Shown here: one piece after another, positions 1 through 7,399 of the stretch | Layout: every line of letters starts with the position of its first letter | How positions within the stretch are numbered: the first letter of the stretch is position 1 | Source of the DNA: Pedosphaera sp. | GTDB lineage: Bacteria > Verrucomicrobiota > Verrucomicrobiia > Limisphaerales > UBA9464 | DNA length: 11,004 nucleotides | Reading direction: 5' to 3' | Assembly: GCA_009695405.1 (NCBI GenBank) | Contig: SIAZ01000117.1 | Coordinates: forward strand, 1-11,004 | The notes under the pieces: model-generated | Told to the model about the DNA's origin: nothing | The model's input: only the letters and a program-made list of their open reading frames with translations | Database searches by the model: none | Program-made: the position numbers and the translations under genes

Positions 1-1
1 C

Positions 2-100
2 GAAATCTTCGACTACATTGAAATCTTCTATAACCGCCAGCGCCGTCACACCTCCCTCCGAGGCCTTTCACCCGCTCAGTTCGAACTCAAAAATAACTAA
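2..100 (+). CDS. IS3-family transposase (OrfB), C-terminal fragment
   Basis: This frame is open from the window edge to a TAA at 98-100 and encodes the last 32 residues of a DDE transposase. It carries the IS3-family C-terminal signature: YIEIFYNRQRRHTSL followed by a GLSPAQFE block, matching the family pattern of YN..R.H..L....P..F near the end of the integrase-core domain (rve). The protein would catalyse strand transfer of its own element. The catalytic DDE residues lie upstream of the window, so whether the full gene is intact cannot be judged. The family call is firm because this tail is distinctive and because a matching terminal inverted repeat follows within 45 bases. Confidence 0.88.
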   Translation, partial: EIFDYIEIFYNRQRRHTSLRGLSPAQFELKNN

Positions 101-117
101 CCAATAACTCCCTTTTC

Positions 118-144
118 TCTGTCCGTTTTATCGAAGCAGGCCCA
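118..144. repeat. Terminal inverted repeat (IRR) of the IS3-family element
   Basis: This is the likely transposase-binding tip. It starts 17 bases after the transposase stop codon and ends in CA-3', as expected for an IS3 right end. The exact inner boundary cannot be fixed without the left repeat. Confidence 0.6.
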
Positions 145-271
145 GTTCGAATATGCTTCACGAACTGGATGCCAATTTTCTCAAGGCAGATTGCAATATA
201 CAGACTTTGCTTGTTGAGATTACTGTTCGGGGCGCGTTGCAAATGGCATCTAAGAAATCCCTGAACCAACC

Positions 272-1582
272 ATGAACCTAACCACACGCCGCCGGTTTCT
301 CGGAAATGCGGGTCTTTCTGCTTCCCTCCTTCCCTTTATCACCGGATTGCCATCACTGCAGGCTCGCAGCACTCCTGTAAAGCAGCGGATCGTCTTTATA
401 TTTACGCCCAACGGGATTGTGCCACCCGATTTCTGGCCAGACGAAACCGGAGCCAATTTCACCCTGAAGCGGATTCTAGAGCCCTTGGCTCCTTTTCAGA
501 AAAAGACTCTAATCTTGCAGGGACGAAGCAATCGAGTCCGTGGCGATGGCGATGGTCATATGCGTGGAATGAGTTGTCTCCTGACCGGTATCGAATTGTT
601 TCCGGGCAATATTCAAGGAGGATCAGATACACCAGCGGGTTGGGCTAGTGGACCTTCTATTGATCAGGAAGTTGCTCAATTTCTTCAGTCGAATCCCCAG
701 ACACGCACACGTTTTGGATCGCTTGAACTCGGGGTAGCTGTACCGAACAAAGCCGATCCATGGACACGGTGGACCTATGCGGGAGCTAACCAACCAGTCG
801 CCCCTATCTCAGATCCTTATGCTGTTTTTGAGCGCTTGTACGGTCAGGTGAAGGACCGTGAAAATCTAAGTAGTATCCTCGATAGTCTGCGTCAGGACCT
901 GCGTCGTTTGTCGGGTAAATTGGGTCGTGAAGACAAAGTTTTACTGGAACAGCACGTCACATTTGTACGCGCTATGGAGGGGGATCTAGCGGAAGCCAAT
1001 CGGCAAAAGTTACACCAACCTGCGCCCCGATTAGAGGCGGGTGTCGGCACCGATAACGAGGCTATGCCAAAGGCCTCTGCACTCCAAATTGAGCTCTTGG
1101 TTAATGCTTTCGCTAATGATCTGTGTCGAGTTGCCTCGCTGCAATATACTAGTTCGGTGGGGCAAGCACGGATGCGCTGGTTGGGGATCGACGAGGGGCA
1201 TCATTCCCTTTCACACGATCCCGATCTCAACACTGGTTCGCAAGAAAAGCTGGTGAAGATTAACCGATGGTTCTGTGAGCAAGTCGCAGGCCTCGCATCA
1301 CGACTCGCTGCGACACCTGAACCCGGCGGCACGGGTTCGATGCTTGACCACACCACTCTTCTTTGGACAAACGAACTTGGAAAAGGCAACAGCCATAGCC
1401 ACGACAATATCCCCTTCGTCTTGGTCGGTGGCGGCCTAGGTTTTAACATGGGGCAATCTCTTAATCTATCCGGCACTCCCCATAACCGGCTTTGGCTCTC
1501 CATTGCTCATGCCTTTGGGCATCAGACGAAAACCTTTGGGAAGCCGAGCCTTTGCAAGGCGGGCCCACTGAGTTTGTCTTAA
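272..1582 (+). CDS. DUF1552 (HXXSHH) family exported protein
   Basis: This 436-residue protein starts with a twin-arginine signal (TRRRFLG at residues 5-11, then a hydrophobic stretch ending near LQA), so it is probably exported folded by the Tat system. The body matches the DUF1552/HXXSHH family, common in planctomycetes and verrucomicrobia and of unknown activity. Family features seen are the IVFIFTPNG start of the mature domain, the DGDGHMRG block near residues 90-98, the GHHSLSHD motif (H310-D316) and NSHSHDNIPFVLVGG from N373. The family name motif is H-x-x-S-H-H; here it reads H311-S-L-S-H315-D316, so the last histidine is replaced. Length is typical and the start is the only ATG that keeps the signal peptide; no clear ribosome binding site is seen. 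These genes often neighbour DUF1588/DUF1592-type cytochrome proteins, but here an IS end lies 127 bases upstream instead. The function is unknown; I am confident only of the family. Confidence 0.85.
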   Translation: MNLTTRRRFLGNAGLSASLLPFITGLPSLQARSTPVKQRIVFIFTPNGIVPPDFWPDETGANFTLKRILEPLAPFQKKTLILQGRSNRVRGDGDGHMRGMSCLLTGIELFPGNIQGGSDTPAGWASGPSIDQEVAQFLQSNPQTRTRFGSLELGVAVPNKADPWTRWTYAGANQPVAPISDPYAVFERLYGQVKDRENLSSILDSLRQDLRRLSGKLGREDKVLLEQHVTFVRAMEGDLAEANRQKLHQPAPRLEAGVGTDNEAMPKASALQIELLVNAFANDLCRVASLQYTSSVGQARMRWLGIDEGHHSLSHDPDLNTGSQEKLVKINRWFCEQVAGLASRLAATPEPGGTGSMLDHTTLLWTNELGKGNSHSHDNIPFVLVGGGLGFNMGQSLNLSGTPHNRLWLSIAHAFGHQTKTFGKPSLCKAGPLSLS

Positions 1583-1774
1583 AGCGCGTAAAGGATTTCC
1601 ACCCAATACCGTTCCATATCGGAGCCTACGAAGACTGTTTTCCTTAAATTTTCTAGGCGGTCAAGTCACCGCTTCAAAGAGGCGATTTTAGGGGCGGTTA
1701 AAAACGGCATTTGCCACACCAACCGTGTTTGTGTGTCAATTCCTTCTTCATTTAACTGTCCTACTCATTTGTTT

Positions 1775-2977
1775 ATGAGCTATCTAAGCCCGCTTCTGAC
1801 CCGTCGCCAAGTCTTGCCAATGCTCGGCGCCCTGCCTTTGGTCACTGCTGGTTGCCGCATTGAGAGCAATAAATGGTCGATCGTACCCTCAAATGGACAA
1901 GGCCGGTTTGAATCAAATGGAAAAGTAATGACCTCTGAACGCTCTATTTTTGGAACCTTACCCGATGGTCGGGAGGCTCACCTCTATGTCTTTCGCAACG
2001 CCAACGGTACAACCCTGAAGTTCACTAACTACGGACTGATCGTCACCGAACTTCATGCCCGTGATCGAGGTGGCAAATTGGGTAATGTGGTGCTGGGTTT
2101 TGAGACCTTGCAGCGGTATTTAAAGGGTCATCCTTTCTTTGGAGTTGTCGCCGGTCGCTATGCCAATCGAATCGCTCTCGGCAAATTCAACTTGGATGGC
2201 AAGGAGTACACATTGGCCGTCAATAATGGAGCGAACCATCTCCATGGCGGTTTGCTTGGATTTGATAAACGACTTTGGACCGCTAGCGAGGTTTTGATCT
2301 CCGCCGCGGGTATTTCTCTTGATCTAAGTTATATCAGTCCGGATGGCGAAGAGGGGTATCCAGGGACTTTAGCAGTGACGGTCACTTATACGCTAACTCA
2401 CGGTGATATTTGGCGGATCGAATACCGCGCGGTTACCGATGCTCCGACGATCTTGAACCTGACTAATCACAGTTACTTCAATCTCTCTGGAAAGGGCGAT
2501 GTGTTGCAGCACGAACTTCAGATTGAGGCCGATACTGTAACCGCAGTGGATGATGGACTTATTCCCACTGGCCAGTTTCTTCCAGTGAAAGGCACCGGAC
2601 TCGATTTCACTCGCTTGAGGGCGATTGGTTCCCACGGAATGCGGGGGGGGGTGAAGTCACCGGGGTATGACCACAACTTTGTTCTTCGGCACGGTGGCGG
2701 GGTGATGGGCCGCGCCGCACGGGTGGTTGAGCGGGGGAGCGGTCGAACAATGGAATGCCATACTCGTCAACCGGGGGTGCAATTGTGGACTTTTAATTCT
2801 GATCCAAATCCAGAACTCATTTGTACCGGTGGCGTTCAAGTTCCGCGGCACGGTGGTTTCTGCTTGGAGACCCAGCACTATCCTGACTCCATTCACCATC
2901 CCCACTTTCCCACCTGCGTTCTGCGGCCTGGGCAGACCTTTTCGAACCAAACTGAGTATCGGTTTGGAACCGTGTAA
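1775..2977 (+). CDS. galM: Aldose 1-epimerase (galactose mutarotase), probable Tat lipoprotein
   Basis: The enzyme interconverts alpha and beta anomers of aldohexoses. With the ATG at 1775 it has 400 residues and begins with a twin-arginine motif (TRRQVL) and hydrophobic segment ending in a lipobox (LVTAGC, Cys27), implying export and lipid anchoring rather than the usual cytoplasmic location. The open frame extends upstream to a GTG at 1733, but that would put 14 unneeded residues before the signal. All family active-site blocks are present: GRYANRI, NNGANHLHGG (His157), LTNHSYFNL (acid His232), GYDHNFVL (Asp299) and GFCLETQHYPD (base Glu365). The enzyme should therefore be active. It faces the HIT gene tail to tail, 27 bases apart, and is not in a visible gal operon. 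An exported mutarotase would fit periplasmic polysaccharide breakdown (inference). A run of nine G lies inside the gene at 2643-2651. A further internal ATG at 1928 would give a cytoplasmic form. Confidence 0.9.
   Translation: MSYLSPLLTRRQVLPMLGALPLVTAGCRIESNKWSIVPSNGQGRFESNGKVMTSERSIFGTLPDGREAHLYVFRNANGTTLKFTNYGLIVTELHARDRGGKLGNVVLGFETLQRYLKGHPFFGVVAGRYANRIALGKFNLDGKEYTLAVNNGANHLHGGLLGFDKRLWTASEVLISAAGISLDLSYISPDGEEGYPGTLAVTVTYTLTHGDIWRIEYRAVTDAPTILNLTNHSYFNLSGKGDVLQHELQIEADTVTAVDDGLIPTGQFLPVKGTGLDFTRLRAIGSHGMRGGVKSPGYDHNFVLRHGGGVMGRAARVVERGSGRTMECHTRQPGVQLWTFNSDPNPELICTGGVQVPRHGGFCLETQHYPDSIHHPHFPTCVLRPGQTFSNQTEYRFGTV
2643..2651 (+). repeat. G9 homopolymer tract inside the epimerase gene
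   Basis: Nine consecutive G residues encode part of an Arg-Gly-Gly-Val stretch shortly before the conserved GYDHN block. The frame stays open across it in this sequence. A one-base slip would remove the C-terminal catalytic Glu and the final third of the binding cleft. Confidence 0.9.
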
Positions 2978-3004
2978 ATAACCGGTGCGTGAGAAGTTTT
3001 AGCA

Positions 3005-3343
3005 TCAACCGGGTGGCCAACCCAAAGGACGGCCTCCCAGCAAATGACAATGGAGATGGGGGACTGTTTCGCCGCCGTCGCTTCCGTTATTGATCACCAA
3101 TCGATAACCGGTCTCGGCGACACCGAGCTTAAGGGCCAAAAGCGGTACGGTCAGGAGGAGATGTCCAAGGACGCCTACATCGCTCGGTTGGACTTCGCCC
3201 ATGCGGGGGATCACTTTTTTGGGAATAAGGAGGACATGAATAGGTGCCTTCGGGGAAATATCGTGAAAAGCGATGACCTGATCATCTTCGTAGACAATTT
3301 CCGCAGGAATTTGACGAGCGATAATTCGTTCAAAGAGTGTCAT
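3005..3343 (-). CDS. HIT family (HINT-type) purine nucleotide-binding hydrolase
   Basis: This 112-residue cytoplasmic protein has the complete histidine triad fold. It begins with TLFERIIARQIPAEIVYEDD, has the mid-domain HVLLIPKK strand, and ends in the triad HLHCHLLGGRPL (His96, His98, His100, with His98 the expected nucleophile), followed by the WPPG terminus typical of the HINT branch. Members hydrolyse purine nucleoside phosphoramidates such as AMP-lysine, and the physiological substrate is often unclear. Length equals the usual HINT size. The residue just before the triad region reads GGET where HINT proteins usually have GGQS or GGQT, so Gln is replaced by Glu. The gene is divergent from the CotH gene (125-base gap) and convergent with the epimerase, so it is probably a monocistron. 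Translation of the opposite strand here is a shadow. Confidence 0.93.
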   Translation of the reverse strand: MTLFERIIARQIPAEIVYEDDQVIAFHDISPKAPIHVLLIPKKVIPRMGEVQPSDVGVLGHLLLTVPLLALKLGVAETGYRLVINNGSDGGETVPHLHCHLLGGRPLGWPPG

Positions 3344-3468
3344 TGATAAGACAAAGCATTAAAGAAGACTGACAGAATCGCTAGGTGGATCTTAGGTTCC
3401 TATGAACAGAGCGAGAGGTAGCTTTGCGGTGTCTGCTTCGTTTGGCCTAAGATTCAGCCCTTAGCCTG

Positions 3469-5265
3469 ATGGTGATGAGCCTAATGAGAAACATTTTATC
3501 CCTACTAATCGGCTGCCTGATCGGAGCCTTATGCTTGAGCTCAATAGAAGCTGAAGAGCTTTTGGGGTCGATGACGCTTCATCGGGTTCAACTGGAGTTA
3601 ACCAGTGACCAATGGCAGATTTTGGAACCGAAGGAACGGGAACCGCTCTCTGATCCGAGACGTTTTGGTAGTGGAGTAAGTCGAGATACTGATTTTAGTC
3701 AAGTCCATGCGGATTTGCGGTTAGATAATCAGCTAATTACCAATGTCGCTCTCCGTTACAAAGGACATGGAACGTACCGTCAGTCGCGAGCCGGCTTAAA
3801 GCGCCCCTTCAAGCTAGATCTTAACGGATTTAGCAAAGGACGTTCCGTGGAGGGAACGGGAAAAATCAACTTCAACAATACCGTAGCGGACCCCTCCTTT
3901 ATGAATGAGGCGATTGCCTACGAACTCTATCGTCAGGCTGGCGTTGCAGCTCCCAAAACAGCCTATGCGGAGGTTTCTGTGACGGTACTTAATCGGTATA
4001 CAAACCGATTTCTCGGTTTGTACACCGTGGTAGAAAATCCGGACCAAAGCTGGGCTAGTCGTCACTTTGGAACACGGAAGGGAATGATTCTTAAACCCAC
4101 TTCGCAGGACCTTTTTCATTATAAGGGCGACGATTGGTGGAGTTACCGAGAGAACTACGATCCAAAGACAACGGTTCAGGAGGCTCAGGCTCGGCGTTTA
4201 ATTGTTTTAGCCCGTTTGGTTACTCTGGCAGATGATGAAGAGTTCTCCCGACGAGTACCTGAGTTCATTGATCTTGCTGTTTTTGCTCGATTTATGGCGG
4301 TAACAGTAGCGATTTCTTCCCTTGATTCCATTCTAGGTCCTGAAGGTAATTTGATCGTTTATTTAGATCCTAGAACACGCCAGTTTGTTTTTGTTCCTTG
4401 GGATCTAGACCAAGCCTTTGGCGGCGTCAGTCGTTTGGGAACCCAAGAGCAGCGCGAGCGTTTAAGCCTTTCAAAGCCTTGGTCGGGAACCAATCGGTTT
4501 CTTGAGCGAATGTTCCATCTCAATGGATTTCAGACAGCCTATCGCGCTGGACTGGAAACTCTTTTAGTGGGCCCTTTTCAAACAGATTGGATGGCTGCAA
4601 AAATAACCTCGTACGCGGTTGCGCTGCGTCCAATTGTGACCTTAGAAGGGCCTCTGATTCTGGACCGTTTTGAAAGATCGTTGGCCGGCGAAACCGTTCC
4701 GCCCTTGGGGCCCGATGGGCAACTTCAATCCACTGGCCCCACCGAAGTTACCAACTTTTCGAGACCTATCCGTTCCTTTGTTGAGGCGCGTCGACGGTCT
4801 CTTCTCCGACAACTTTCTGGGGAAGAAGAAGGGTTAAGGATTGAATCAACTCACTTCGAGACGGTGACTGTTTCTGTTGCCGCTCGGTTTGCTGCCAAAG
4901 TTGCGACCAAGTTAGATCGAGACGGCAATGGCACGATCACACGGACCGAGATGGCGCAAGCTTTGGAGGGCTATCATGCCGAGTGGACTAGATCGACTTC
5001 ATCCATCTTGACCCTAGCTGCTCTTAGTAAAGAACTTCGAGCCTGGGATGATGTAGGACTCATCGGGCGCTCGGTTCCCGCAGAGTTTTTAGCGCGTCGG
5101 ATTCTTTCGCAACTGGATCGAGATCGTAGCGGAGGGTTATCGCGATCCGAATTTTCTGGGGGCTTTCTACTTTGGTTTACCGCGTGGATTAAATCGGCCT
5201 CTGGCCAAATTGATGTCGCCTCAATCACCGAGCATTTGACCACCGAAATACTTTCGTCTCACTAG
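3469..5265 (+). CDS. Secreted CotH-kinase-family protein with two EF-hands
   Basis: This 598-residue protein has an N-terminal signal peptide (hydrophobic core at residues 9-24, cleavage likely after SIEA). The CotH domain covers about residues 35-450: a VALRYKGHGTYRQS strand with Lys98, KRPFKLDL (111-118), FNN/DPSFMNEAIAYELYRQAGV, GLYTVVEN (183-190), and a metal-binding WDLDQAFG block (311-318) that corresponds to the DFG-like site of this atypical kinase fold. Two canonical EF-hand loops follow: D483-E494 (DRDGNGTITRTE) and D550-E561 (DRDRSGGLSRSE), so calcium binding is expected. Bacillus CotH phosphorylates spore coat proteins; targets in non-spore-formers are unknown, so activity on a cell-envelope protein is inference. 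No CotB/CotG-like substrate lies nearby. Starts at 3475 or 3484 are equally compatible with the signal peptide. There is no clear ribosome binding site. Confidence 0.88.
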   Translation: MVMSLMRNILSLLIGCLIGALCLSSIEAEELLGSMTLHRVQLELTSDQWQILEPKEREPLSDPRRFGSGVSRDTDFSQVHADLRLDNQLITNVALRYKGHGTYRQSRAGLKRPFKLDLNGFSKGRSVEGTGKINFNNTVADPSFMNEAIAYELYRQAGVAAPKTAYAEVSVTVLNRYTNRFLGLYTVVENPDQSWASRHFGTRKGMILKPTSQDLFHYKGDDWWSYRENYDPKTTVQEAQARRLIVLARLVTLADDEEFSRRVPEFIDLAVFARFMAVTVAISSLDSILGPEGNLIVYLDPRTRQFVFVPWDLDQAFGGVSRLGTQEQRERLSLSKPWSGTNRFLERMFHLNGFQTAYRAGLETLLVGPFQTDWMAAKITSYAVALRPIVTLEGPLILDRFERSLAGETVPPLGPDGQLQSTGPTEVTNFSRPIRSFVEARRRSLLRQLSGEEEGLRIESTHFETVTVSVAARFAAKVATKLDRDGNGTITRTEMAQALEGYHAEWTRSTSSILTLAALSKELRAWDDVGLIGRSVPAEFLARRILSQLDRDRSGGLSRSEFSGGFLLWFTAWIKSASGQIDVASITEHLTTEILSSH

Positions 5266-5340
5266 AAATCGGATTTGACCTCGCCGATCCTATCTAGCCA
5301 ATCTAACTCCTTAGTCTGAGTCGACTGTTTCTTTTCACCT

Positions 5341-5787
5341 ATGAGCTCAACCCATGTTCCCTTAATTAGTTCTGGCACAGTTGGTCCCCTTGGCGTCCTT
5401 CACTTGCCACGCCTTTGGCTAAAAGCATCCTTGGAGTCCCGTGGCCTTCTGGCCGCTGGCTATCCTGGCATTGGAGGTGGTTATGATATGATGGTGATCA
5501 CCGGTCTCGGACTAGAGGCAGATGCGGTTCGTGCTTTTCTTGCTGCATCGCGGCCCACGTATCCTCAGTTCGAGGCGTGGATTAAGGCCCAACCAGGCGC
5601 CAATCTCACCAACGCTAATATTTACGCGTTGAACCTTTCTATCAGCGGGTACATTCACGCTGATGCAGTTCGAAAGGGGATTCTCAATGCAAACCAATTA
5701 CCCGATGATGGATCAAATTTACCGGATGCCATTCATTTGAATAATCTGGACGATTGGTTTGAATTTCATCAGGCGGTTCTGAAGTAA
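5341..5787 (+). CDS. DUF5069-like small protein
   Basis: This 148-residue protein has no signal peptide or membrane segment and is probably cytoplasmic. It resembles DUF5069 proteins, which carry a G-x-x-x-L-x-R-x-x-x-K pattern near the N-terminus; here it is GPLGVLHLPRLWLKA (about residues 15-29). A GGGYDMMVITGLGLEADAVRAFL block follows at about 45-67, then an acidic, Trp-containing segment (FEAWIKAQPG) and a C-terminal NLDDWFEFHQAVL helix. The family is frequent in verrucomicrobia and has no known activity. The gene lies 75 bases downstream of the CotH gene on the same strand and could be co-transcribed with it, as no terminator is visible between them. The ATG at 5341 starts the longest form and has no strong ribosome binding site. 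The family call is from memory of the motif and should be treated as probable only. Confidence 0.65.
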   Translation: MSSTHVPLISSGTVGPLGVLHLPRLWLKASLESRGLLAAGYPGIGGGYDMMVITGLGLEADAVRAFLAASRPTYPQFEAWIKAQPGANLTNANIYALNLSISGYIHADAVRKGILNANQLPDDGSNLPDAIHLNNLDDWFEFHQAVLK

Positions 5788-5978
5788 AAATCCTTTTAAA
5801 GACCAGTCGCGCTCCATCTGGGGTGCCGTCCGGTTTGAAGGTGTAACTGGGGAAGTTGATTCATTTCCCAGCGTCTATTTTTTAGTGAAAGTGCTCGAGT
5901 TATTGATCAAAAGGTCGACCTACTCGAACAAAGAGTTGCGATACAGGGCGTTTTGCAGATTCTCTCCAGATTGCGTCG

Positions 5979-7178
5979 ATGACTTTTCCTGTTCTTACTC
6001 CCACAGAATCAATCTCGTTAACCGAATCGACACTCAAGGTCGTGTCGACGCGGATTCCCGATGATCTGAGCGTGCCAGTGGCTCGACCGAAGATGGATTT
6101 TTTCGGTTTGGTGAGCGATGTGTTGACCCACGGCGGGCCTGGGTATTTGCAATTTGCAATTACCAATCTTTGCAATGCCGATTGCGGATTCTGTGGCTTT
6201 GCCCGCAGCCAATTTGACCCCAAGAAACGGCGGTCAGTCACTTTACAAGAGGCAATCGATGCCATTGATATCGCCAAAAAGAATCATATTGGCTACATCC
6301 TCTTTGTTGGCGGTGAACCTCTTGTTCATAAGGAACTTCGGGCGATGGTTCGTCACGCGGCGCGGCAGGGTATTCGTCCGATGATTTGCACCAACGGTGG
6401 GTTGTGGACCGAGGAGAATATGAGGGCCTTAGCCAGCGATGGATTAAGCAGCGTGATTATGTCGATCGACGCCCACGACATTTCGGTGCATGAAAAAAAC
6501 CGTGGATTGCCCGACGTTTGCAGAAAAATTAAGAGAGCAAATGAGTTCTTTCCCACGGTAGGAGTGCAAACCACGGCGAGCATCACCGCTAGTCGGCTAA
6601 TCGAAGACTACGACAAACTTCCCGCCTTTCTCGCAGACCTTGGCTTTAAGAATTGTACCTTTAGCTATCCACTCACCGATCTAAAGAGCAGTTACCTCAG
6701 TTTTAGCGAAGGTGGGCTGGTGAGTTTTACTCGGGATGAACTCATTGGAGTCTTCGATAAAATTAAGCGGATGAAGAAAACGAGCGGGTTCCCTGTGATG
6801 AACCCGACCGAGTCTTTGGACGAAATGCAGAGGCATTTGCGCGATGAAACTGAGCAATTTGGATGTCTAGGAGGTTATAAATATTTTTATCTCGATTGGC
6901 ATATGAATCTGTACCGTTGCCATTTCTGGGAGACTCCGATGTGTAATGTGTACGAATGGGATGAGACAAAATTGGTGCGAGACGGGTGTACGCGTTGCCT
7001 GATTGATTGTTATCGAGATCCTAGTGTGCTGCAGTTTGTGGCGGTCAACGCCATGGACACGTGGCAGGCCTTGAAACGCGGTCAAATCATCAAAGCAGCT
7101 CGTCACTTGTTTGATCCTCGTAATTTGATCTCCATCAAAGCCGTCGCGGAAGAATTTAAGGGGGTAATTAAAGTCTAG
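5979..7178 (+). CDS. Radical SAM protein with Cys-rich (SPASM/twitch-like) C-terminus
   Basis: This 399-residue cytoplasmic enzyme carries the radical SAM cluster motif C65-x3-C69-x2-C72 (CNADCGFC), the SAM-binding GGEP block (111-114) and the following CTNGG strand (C137). It would cleave S-adenosylmethionine to a 5'-deoxyadenosyl radical. The C-terminal part has further cysteines: C296, C314, C322, then C337-x2-C340-x3-C344. This resembles a SPASM or twitch domain holding an auxiliary Fe-S cluster, as in peptide- and protein-modifying enzymes. The first 50 residues precede the barrel and are not recognised; an ATG at 6093 is an alternative start. No precursor peptide, transporter or cofactor pathway gene is visible beside it, so the substrate is unknown. 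It is separated from the DUF5069 gene by 191 bases and from infA by 221 bases. Confidence 0.85.
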   Translation: MTFPVLTPTESISLTESTLKVVSTRIPDDLSVPVARPKMDFFGLVSDVLTHGGPGYLQFAITNLCNADCGFCGFARSQFDPKKRRSVTLQEAIDAIDIAKKNHIGYILFVGGEPLVHKELRAMVRHAARQGIRPMICTNGGLWTEENMRALASDGLSSVIMSIDAHDISVHEKNRGLPDVCRKIKRANEFFPTVGVQTTASITASRLIEDYDKLPAFLADLGFKNCTFSYPLTDLKSSYLSFSEGGLVSFTRDELIGVFDKIKRMKKTSGFPVMNPTESLDEMQRHLRDETEQFGCLGGYKYFYLDWHMNLYRCHFWETPMCNVYEWDETKLVRDGCTRCLIDCYRDPSVLQFVAVNAMDTWQALKRGQIIKAARHLFDPRNLISIKAVAEEFKGVIKV

Positions 7179-7399
7179 ATCCAACGGGAGGGCTCTCGAC
7201 GCTTGAATCTAAATGGGCCGAATTTCGAATCACTCGGCTCATCAATGCGCCGATGCGCCGGCAGTTTCTTATCAGCCGTTGAGTTCCGTAATTGCAGAAT
7301 GAATCCAACTAAGGTCTACTTTCTCCCTCAGGCTGATTGGAGGCAATGAGTTTCCAGCTCAGACTGATAGCATAGCCAATCGCGGAGTCCGTTGACTGC

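Larger units (their letters stand above)
1..144 (+). mobile_element. Right end of an IS3-family insertion sequence
   Basis: The transposase tail is followed by a short noncoding stretch and then a probable right terminal inverted repeat at about 118-144, containing gtccgttttatcgaagcagg and ending in CCCA. Read from the outside inward on the other strand it starts TGGGCCTGCTTCGATAAAAC, then GGACAG. That resembles IS3-family tips as I remember them: a TG terminus, a CTGCTTCGATAAAACGGACA-type body, and CA at the right end. The element therefore probably stops at base 144, and host sequence begins with gttcg at 145. The left end is outside the window, so neither the second repeat nor the target-site duplication can be checked. 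Confidence 0.75.

Noticed and set aside
145..271. Remnant of a disrupted upstream gene between the IS end and the DUF1552 gene
   Set aside because: The three forward frames give no recognisable C-terminal domain, so no pseudogene can be supported.
1657..1672. Hairpin gcggt-caagtc-accgc downstream of the DUF1552 gene as a terminator
   Set aside because: The stem has only five pairs and no T run follows, so it does not qualify as an intrinsic terminator.
1733..1774. GTG start adding 14 residues to the epimerase
   Set aside because: The added residues precede a complete Tat/lipoprotein signal that already begins at the ATG at 1775, and no ribosome binding site favours the GTG.
3044..3346. A 100-codon open frame opposite the HIT gene
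   Set aside because: The minus-strand frame encodes a complete HINT protein with its His triad; the antisense frame matches nothing.
3389..3453. Inverted repeat atcttagg / cctaagat in the gap between the HIT and CotH genes
   Set aside because: Eight-base arms with a 49-base spacing are within chance expectation for such a gap, and neither arm overlaps a recognisable promoter.
7245..7260. Tandem repeat atgcgccg x2
   Set aside because: Only two eight-base copies; too short to count as a repeat array or CRISPR element.
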